Position numbers and translations under genes: made by a program. DNA of 9,770 bases, taken from JAENVT01 sp039931555 (GTDB taxonomy: Bacteria; Actinomycetota; Acidimicrobiia; Acidimicrobiales; Ilumatobacteraceae). Each line of letters starts with the position of its first letter. Positions within the stretch are counted from its first letter, which is position 1. The notes beneath the pieces are model-generated. The model did no database searches and was not told where the DNA came from. It saw only the letters and a program-made list of their open reading frames with translations. The stretch lies in contig JBDTRP010000087.1 in NCBI GenBank assembly GCA_039931555.1, positions 1 to 9,770 of the forward strand. The letters run 5' to 3'. Positions 6,115 through 9,770 of this stretch are shown here, one piece after another.

Positions 6115-7536
6115 TCACAGCTTGTGAAGGGTCGTCGAGTTCAGCTCGTTGGCAAATGTCGACCAGTCCTTCGTCGGGGCAACCGCTACGACGATGACCA
6201 CTCTTCCATCGACATCCGCAGCAACGATCCGCAGCGTGGTCCCTGGCGTTCCCTGAAGCCGACGATTTGGACTTCCCACCAGCGCGGGCGAGAGCACCAC
6301 CGGCGCGCACTCCGTGACGACCGGGCCCTCGGCTTCCAGTGCGGTAGCGCCGAGCAGTGTCGTTGTCTTCGTCGGGCCGAAGTTGACTGAACCTGCGGGA
6401 CAGAACGTCGCGATCGCATCGCTCGCCGTGTTGATCCCGTCGATGGCGTTCTGGGTGATCGCCAGCTGGGTGGAATTACGTTCACCCCGACCCAGAAATA
6501 CGCCAGTTGGGCCGGAGCCGAGGAGCTGCCACTCACCGATCGTCGTGATCGAGTACGCCACCTCCCCTCCAGCAGGTGCATATGTGCCAGGAGGGATGAC
6601 GCCTGGAGAAATCGGAGGGATTGTTGGACCCTCTGTCGACGCGCCGACAGCGCCGCCCAAGACCGTCCGGTCCGGGTCCATGCAGTTGACCGGGAGGTCG
6701 CCACATTCGAGCGCCAGTTGCCCGGCTCCGTCGAAGATCGCCGAAGCCGCTTGGTCCGGCGTGCCACTGGAGACGACAACGGCTGCCCCGACGACCACCG
6801 TTCCAGCGGACACCCGACCCAACACGGTCGCAACCGAATCCGACGGCAATCTGAACCTACTGACCGAGCCCACGTCGTTGGATTCGTACGGCCGATCGGC
6901 GGTCACGGCGATCGGTGTCTGCGCGACGTCACTGCTGCCGCGCACAATCGCCGGATCGCAACCAGATGTGTTCACTACGCATTGCGTCACGTCTGAGCTC
7001 AAGAAGATCTGTACGTATGCGGCGCTCAGCTGAACCTGTGCGCCGGAGGTACTGACCGTCAAGCTGACACGCGGCAACAGCAAGATGTCCGACTCGCCGG
7101 GAACCCCGATCTCGTCGGACTCGACCGCCTGCGACAACACGACGTCGGCGTCGAAATGGACCGAAGAGCCATCAGCGAGAGTCAGGTCGCCCGACAGATG
7201 TTTGGAGAAACCGGCGTTTGGCTGGTCGCTTCCGCTCGGTGCGCCGACTCGATGGTCACGGTCCCTGCGTACGAGCACCGGAATAGCCACCAGCACCGCC
7301 GCTATTGCCGCCGCCGCCGAAACGGTCAACCACCGATGCCCACGACGACCGCTCTTGGGAACGTGACCTCCAGTCCACGGAACCACGGCGACATCCAACG
7401 CATCAAGTTCCGTCTGGGAGCCCGCTCCAACGTGACCCGACAACTCAGTCAGCGCTCTGCGACGCAAGTCCGCGACAAAGCCGGGATCGGGCGCGACGTC
7501 GAACGCCGAAAACGCGGTGGCGATCGGATCACGCAT
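6115..7536 (-). CDS. Single-pass membrane protein, probable anti-sigma factor or sensor partner of the ECF sigma factor
   Basis: 473 residues. The N-terminal 68 residues look cytoplasmic and include a charged helix, PDPGFVADLRRRALTEL (16-32), of the kind seen in proteins encoded next to ECF sigma factors. One membrane segment, about 69-89 (WLTVSAAAAIAAVLVAIPVL), is followed by RRDRD. About 380 outside residues follow, rich in Ser, Thr, Val and Gly, with several cysteines including CVVNTSGC and CGDLPVNC that may form disulfides. The start codon overlaps the sigma factor stop in ATGCGTGA (8-nt overlap), so the two are translationally coupled. No zinc-binding HxxxCxxC anti-sigma motif is visible. 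I do not recognise the outer domain. Anti-sigma function is inferred from position and topology only. Confidence 0.7.
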   Translation of the reverse strand: MRDPIATAFSAFDVAPDPGFVADLRRRALTELSGHVGAGSQTELDALDVAVVPWTGGHVPKSGRRGHRWLTVSAAAAIAAVLVAIPVLVRRDRDHRVGAPSGSDQPNAGFSKHLSGDLTLADGSSVHFDADVVLSQAVESDEIGVPGESDILLLPRVSLTVSTSGAQVQLSAAYVQIFLSSDVTQCVVNTSGCDPAIVRGSSDVAQTPIAVTADRPYESNDVGSVSRFRLPSDSVATVLGRVSAGTVVVGAAVVVSSGTPDQAASAIFDGAGQLALECGDLPVNCMDPDRTVLGGAVGASTEGPTIPPISPGVIPPGTYAPAGGEVAYSITTIGEWQLLGSGPTGVFLGRGERNSTQLAITQNAIDGINTASDAIATFCPAGSVNFGPTKTTTLLGATALEAEGPVVTECAPVVLSPALVGSPNRRLQGTPGTTLRIVAADVDGRVVIVVAVAPTKDWSTFANELNSTTLHKL

Positions 7537-8080
7537 TACGGGACTCCTTCAGATTCTCCTCGAGTGATGCACGAGCTCGCACGATCATCGACTGGGTCGC
7601 GCTCAGGCTTCGTCCGATGAGCTTGGCCACCTCGGCGACGGGGAGGTCGTCGATGTATCGAAGCATGAGGATCAAACGATGCATCGGCGGCAGGTCCCGA
7701 AGCATCTGCATGCTGTCGGCGACGGTCAGATCGTGGGGGTCGATAGCCGGCTCGTCACGTGCGTCGGCGTTCCAGACCATGACGAGCTTGCGCTGTTCGC
7801 GTGATTGACGACGGTAGTGATCGATGAGCTTGTGGCGCGCCACGCCGATGATCCAAGGCATCGTGAACGCATCATGCTGGCCGCCGTTGAACGCTCGCAC
7901 GGCGGCCATGAAGGTCTCCTGCGTCAAGTCCTCCGTCAGAGCGCGATCGCCGGCGGTGGCCCTGTGGAGGTACCGAAACACATCGCCGACGGCGGTGTCA
8001 TAGAACGCGACGAACCGCGCTTGATCACCGAGCTCAACGTGTTCAGCGTCAGGCCTCACAACTGCTTCATCGCTGGGCAA
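7529..8080 (-). CDS. ECF-family RNA polymerase sigma factor
   Basis: Up to 183 residues, the normal size for ECF (group IV) sigma factors, which have only regions 2 and 4. Region 2 is about 20-92: FYDTAVGDVFRYLHRAT, then LTEDLTQETFMAAVRAF for core polymerase and -10 binding, and PWIIGVARHKLIDHYRR. Region 4 is about 120-175: LRDLPPMHRLILMLRYIDDL, then the helix-turn-helix VAEVAKLIGRSLSATQSMIVRAR that reads the -35 element. The listed start is a TTG without a good ribosome binding site; the GTG at 8059 is an alternative and would lose no domain. It shares 8 nt with the downstream membrane protein gene. A divergent lipoprotein gene lies 79 bp away across a large dyad, so this sigma factor may drive both units. 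Confidence 0.93.
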   Translation of the reverse strand: MPSDEAVVRPDAEHVELGDQARFVAFYDTAVGDVFRYLHRATAGDRALTEDLTQETFMAAVRAFNGGQHDAFTMPWIIGVARHKLIDHYRRQSREQRKLVMVWNADARDEPAIDPHDLTVADSMQMLRDLPPMHRLILMLRYIDDLPVAEVAKLIGRSLSATQSMIVRARASLEENLKESRNA

Positions 8081-8084
8081 TCGA

Positions 8085-8133
8085 AGAATCGGTCGCGACG
8101 AATGAATAATTCACGCGCGACGCGACAGATTCT
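8085..8133. promoter_or_regulatory. Large imperfect dyad between the divergent sigma factor and lipoprotein genes
   Basis: Outer arms AGAATCGGTCGCG (8085-8097) and CGCGACAGATTCT (8121-8133) are inverted repeats matching at 12 of 13 positions. Near the centre is a further palindrome, TGAATAATTCA (8103-8113). The structure fills most of the 79-bp intergenic gap and must overlap both promoters. It could be an operator, or two copies of one promoter element facing outward for the ECF sigma factor. No canonical GGAAC -35 box is evident. Confidence 0.6.
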
Positions 8134-8159
8134 CTTGGGCTCGAAACGATGGGCACATC

Positions 8160-8729
8160 ATGAAGCAACGCAAGACCTACGCCAAGCTCGTTCTGATCGC
8201 CATTGCTGTGCTGCTCGTCGGCTGTTCGGCGTCGGGTGCAACCGACACGTCTGCGGCCGCGCCAACGACCGTCGTGACCAGCATTGTCGCGACCAGCAGC
8301 CCAGTGACAACGGTCGCGACGGTCGCGCCGGCCACCTCGCTCTCACCGACGGCCGGGCTGCCACTCGGCGTACCGGGCGACCTACCGAACGGCGTGTACC
8401 GGGCGGAGACCACCGACGCCGACCTCAAGGCCGTCAACGTGCCACAGGACTCGTGGGCAGAGGGTCACGGCACGTACACCTGGACGCTTCAGGGCGGCTC
8501 ATGGAGCGTCCTCCAGACGGCGTCCAACCCCATCCAGAACCCGACCGCGGAAGGGGTGTACGTCGTCGACGGCGACCACGTCACGTTCCTCATCGCCAAT
8601 GACTACGGGCCACAAGAGTTCACGTGGTCTGTGGATGCCGATGGAAGCCTCGTACTCACCGCACTGCCCAGCACCGACAACTACTTCGCGGCCATCCTGG
8701 CCGCACACCCGCTGGTCGCCGTGCCGTAA
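8160..8729 (+). CDS. Secreted lipoprotein with a probable lipocalin-like beta domain
   Basis: 189 residues. A lipoprotein signal peptide starts MKQRKTYAK, followed by a hydrophobic stretch and the lipobox LVGC with Cys22 as the lipidated residue. Residues about 23-70 are a low-complexity Thr/Ala/Ser/Val/Pro tether. The rest alternates short strands and turns: NGVYRAETTDADLKA, HGTYTWTLQGGSWSV, EGVYVVDGDHVTFLI, and TWSVDADGSLVLT. This pattern resembles small actinobacterial lipocalin-like domains, but that is recall of a pattern, not a search result. The protein should sit on the outer face of the membrane, where it could touch the outside domain of the divergently encoded membrane protein. No good ribosome binding site precedes the ATG. 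No gene-specific function can be given. Confidence 0.82.
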   Translation: MKQRKTYAKLVLIAIAVLLVGCSASGATDTSAAAPTTVVTSIVATSSPVTTVATVAPATSLSPTAGLPLGVPGDLPNGVYRAETTDADLKAVNVPQDSWAEGHGTYTWTLQGGSWSVLQTASNPIQNPTAEGVYVVDGDHVTFLIANDYGPQEFTWSVDADGSLVLTALPSTDNYFAAILAAHPLVAVP

Positions 8730-8843
8730 GGCACTCCCGGAGCCGGCCATGCGCGCACCTCACGTACGACCGCCGCGTGGGACATCGCCAACCGCCGCAT
8801 CTGTGCACACACGAGACCAGCCATTCGCCGACGAGCGCCTACG

Positions 8844-8925
8844 TTCGTGGTGTTGACATTCTGTCAAGCCTCGGTACCGGCTTGACAGTGGTGTTGACAT
8901 TCGTGGTGTTGACAAACGGTTGACA
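8844..8925 (+). repeat. TTGACA repeat cluster inside attachment site 2
   Basis: TTGACA occurs at 8853, 8882, 8894, 8909 and 8920, and inverted at 8862. Longer copies include TTCGTGGTGTTGACA at 8844-8858 and 8900-8914, and TGGTGTTGACATTC at 8848-8861 and 8889-8902. TGTCAAGCC (8862-8870) and GGCTTGACA (8879-8887) are perfect inverted copies. Density and phasing resemble integrase arm sites. Each hexamer also equals a consensus -35 box, but no -10 box pairs with them clearly. Confidence 0.75.
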
Positions 8926-8937
8926 AGCGGCAAGCAG

Positions 8938-8970
8938 AGAGGCCCTTCCCGCTGAGCGGAAAGGGCCTCT
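8938..8970 (-). terminator. Hairpin terminator after tRNA-Met fragment 2
   Basis: AGAGGCCCTT (8938-8947) pairs with AAGGGCCTCT (8961-8970), and CCGC (8949-8952) with GCGG (8956-8959), around a TGA loop with one C-A mismatch. On the - strand it follows the tRNA 3' end by 14 bases. Its sequence is unrelated to the hairpin after fragment 1. Confidence 0.75.
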
Positions 8971-8980
8971 GACCTGCTAT

Positions 8981-9032
8981 TTCTTGGTGGCGGGGGCAGG
9001 ATTTGAACCTGCGACCTTCGGGTTATGAGCCC
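8981..9032 (-). pseudogene. 3' half of tRNA-Met(CAT), attachment-site copy 2
   Basis: The - strand carries GGGCTCATAACCCGAAGG, then the T arm GCAGG-TTCAAAT-CCTGC, CCCCGCC and ACCA (CCA at 8987-8985). The 48 bases 8981-9028 equal copy 1. This copy keeps four more bases before the anticodon, so a GGG/CCC anticodon-stem pairing typical of initiator tRNA is present. Further upstream no D arm or 5' acceptor strand (expected GGCGGGG or similar) is found, so it is also incomplete. Confidence 0.88.
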
Positions 9033-9117
9033 ACATCCGAACGATCGCTGCGTTCCTGGTAGGAGGCTTTTCACCTGCTCAGGGCACATTTCGTGTTGAC
9101 CCCTGTTCCCCTCTGTG

Positions 9118-9157
9118 TACCGCTGTTTACCGCTGTGTTGGTACATGGATGGTACAT
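9118..9157 (+). repeat. Short direct repeats beyond attachment site 2 (outer side)
   Basis: TACCGCTGT occurs at 9118 and 9128 (10 bp apart) and TGGTACAT at 9139 and 9150 (11 bp apart). They differ from the TTGACA set inside the element. They lie where arm sites of a second element, joined to the right of this one, would be expected. Alternatively they could be regulatory repeats near the 3' end of the MerR gene. Confidence 0.6.
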
Positions 9158-9194
9158 ATTTCATCACCCCGGACTTGGGCCGTCGGCACCATCG

Positions 9195-9602
9195 TCATGT
9201 CGGCGCGAGTGGGCGGAGGATGTGGCAGATGTCGTTGGTGGTGCAGTCTTCGGGATCGAGCGTTCGGCCGCGGCGTACAAGTGCTTGTAGCTCGCTGCGT
9301 AGTTCGGTGAGCTGGTCGAGGCGTTGTTGGACGTCGGCGAGTTTGGCGTCGAGCAGTTGGTTGACGTGGCTGCACGGTGCTGTGCCTGCGTCGCGGAGAT
9401 GGATGATGCTCGCGATCTCGGTGAGGGTTAGCCCGGCGGTCTGGGCGTTGCGGATGAACTCGAGGCGATCGGCGTCGGCGCCGGTGTAGACCCGGTAGCC
9501 ATTCGTCGAGCGTGTTGGCTCGGGCAGCAGGCCGCGGGTTTCGTAGAAGCGGATGGTTCGCGTCGGATGCCCCGACGCAGCAGCAAGTTCTCCGATGCGC
9601 AT
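9195..9602 (-). CDS. MerR-family metal-responsive transcriptional regulator
   Basis: 135 residues, standard length for metal-type MerR proteins. The N-terminal winged helix reads MRIGELAAASGHPTRTIRFY then ETRGLLPEP, with NGYRVY at 34-39, as in the whole family. A long dimerisation helix spans about 80-112. Candidate metal ligands are Cys77 and His79 (PCSHV) and Cys120 and Cys126 (CTTNDIC), the pattern of zinc, cadmium, lead or mercury sensors rather than redox or drug sensors. It diverges from the gene starting at 9657, and a MerR-type promoter lies between them, so that gene is its likely target. The short cation transporter at 4948 is another possible target, but no matching site was found there. 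The exact metal cannot be read. Confidence 0.93.
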   Translation of the reverse strand: MRIGELAAASGHPTRTIRFYETRGLLPEPTRSTNGYRVYTGADADRLEFIRNAQTAGLTLTEIASIIHLRDAGTAPCSHVNQLLDAKLADVQQRLDQLTELRSELQALVRRGRTLDPEDCTTNDICHILRPLAPT

Positions 9603-9618
9603 GATCGCGACCTTACCC

Positions 9619-9650
9619 TTGACCTTCTCCTGTTATGGAAGGTTTACGGT
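9619..9650 (+). promoter_or_regulatory. MerR-type promoter and operator
   Basis: A -35 box TTGACC (9619-9624) and a -10 box TACGGT (9645-9650) are separated by 20 bp, the overlong spacer that MerR-family activators correct by bending DNA. Within it ACCTTC (9622-9627) and GAAGGT (9638-9643) form a dyad with a 10-bp centre, as in metal-responsive MerR operators. The expected transcription start coincides with the GTG at 9657. Confidence 0.85.
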
Positions 9651-9656
9651 GTCGGT

Positions 9657-9770
9657 GTGAACCACAGCGCGACCGATGACCGTTGTGCCCCGAAGGCACT
9701 CCGTTCCGACAGGACCACCCACCTGTTGACACTGGGAGTTGTCGGTGTCGCGTTGTGCTGTGCGCTTCCG
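9657..9770 (+). CDS. Small membrane protein under MerR control, possible mercuric-type transporter, partial
   Basis: Only the first 38 codons are present and the frame is open to the window end. The product starts VNHSATDDRCAPKALRSD (first residue Met in the protein) and enters a membrane segment, HLLTLGVVGVALCCALP. A Cys-Cys pair in the first helix is characteristic of MerT-like mercuric ion transporters, though other small membrane proteins share it. The GTG start sits 7 nt after the -10 box of the MerR-type promoter, leaving no room for a ribosome binding site; the mRNA is probably leaderless. The start, promoter and divergent MerR gene are consistent with one another. The family call needs the remaining sequence. 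Confidence 0.65.
   Translation, partial: MNHSATDDRCAPKALRSDRTTHLLTLGVVGVALCCALP

Larger units (their letters stand above)
5858..9028. mobile_element. Putative integrated element bounded by tRNA-derived direct repeats; no integrase seen
   Basis: The boundaries are the identical 48-bp direct repeats at 5858-5905 and 8981-9028, both the 3' half of tRNA-Met(CAT). Just inside each end are TTGACA repeats with 11-bp spacing: GTTGACAAACCGTTGACA at 5961-5978, and the same sequence with one change at 8908-8925. These resemble integrase arm sites. The interior (about 3.1 kb) carries only the ECF sigma factor, its membrane partner and a lipoprotein. I find no recombinase, excisionase or replication gene. 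It could be a deletion remnant, an element mobilised by an integrase elsewhere, or one unit of a tandem array. Mobility is inferred, not shown. Confidence 0.55.
8730..9194. other. Gene-free region holding repeats, terminator and attachment site 2
   Basis: No credible coding frame lies between the lipoprotein gene and the MerR gene. The region contains, in order: an unremarkable stretch to about 8843, the TTGACA repeat cluster, a hairpin terminator, the second tRNA-Met fragment, and another set of short repeats at 9118-9157. Confidence 0.75.

Noticed and set aside
8853..8925. TTGACA hexamers as a set of sigma-70 promoters
   Set aside because: No matching -10 boxes at 16-18 bp and no gene downstream on the + strand before the tRNA fragment. 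The recurrence at the other end of the unit fits recombinase sites better.
8760..9167. Open frame on the - strand crossing the second tRNA fragment
   Set aside because: Its most familiar peptide, SQVQILPPPPR, is the usual false translation of a tRNA 3' half. The same effect gives SNPAPATKK in the frame over the first fragment.

Overview
The window is GC-rich DNA with GTG and TTG starts and short intergenic gaps. It has a probable leaderless transcript, an ECF sigma factor paired with a one-pass membrane protein, and initiator-type tRNA-Met remnants closest to actinobacterial ones. This suggests an actinomycete-like chromosome, possibly Acidimicrobiia; the lineage is inference only.

Left part (1-2898, all + strand): the C-terminal end of a PEP-utilising (PEP synthase or rifampicin phosphotransferase type) enzyme, a zinc alcohol dehydrogenase with a clear ribosome binding site, and an APC-superfamily amino-acid permease. 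A perfect 14-bp tandem duplication covers the dehydrogenase stop codon. Positions 2899-3240 hold no intact gene, only what looks like a decayed OsmC-type fragment.

Middle-left part (3241-5556, all - strand): a CLC-family transporter of the fluoride (CLC-F) type, preceded on its own strand by a well-conserved fluoride riboswitch, so this is a fluoride-resistance unit. Upstream of it lies a short CDF-like cation transporter.

Middle-right part (about 5750-9160): two copies of an identical 48-bp sequence lie 3.1 kb apart in the same orientation. Each contains the 3' half of a tRNA-Met(CAT), cut at the anticodon loop, and each is followed by a different strong hairpin terminator. The inner flanks of both copies carry TTGACA repeats with 11-bp spacing, like integrase arm sites. 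The outer flanks carry different short repeats, also spaced 10-11 bp. I read 5858-9028 as an integrated element bounded by attachment sites in a tandem array, without a visible integrase. It carries an ECF sigma factor overlapping a membrane-anchored likely anti-sigma/sensor protein, and a divergent lipoprotein. A large imperfect dyad lies in the shared promoter region of the two transcription units.

Right end (9195-9770): a metal-type MerR regulator on the - strand, its MerR-type promoter/operator, and the start of a divergent, probably leaderless gene for a small membrane protein with a Cys-Cys pair in its first membrane segment, as in mercuric transporters.
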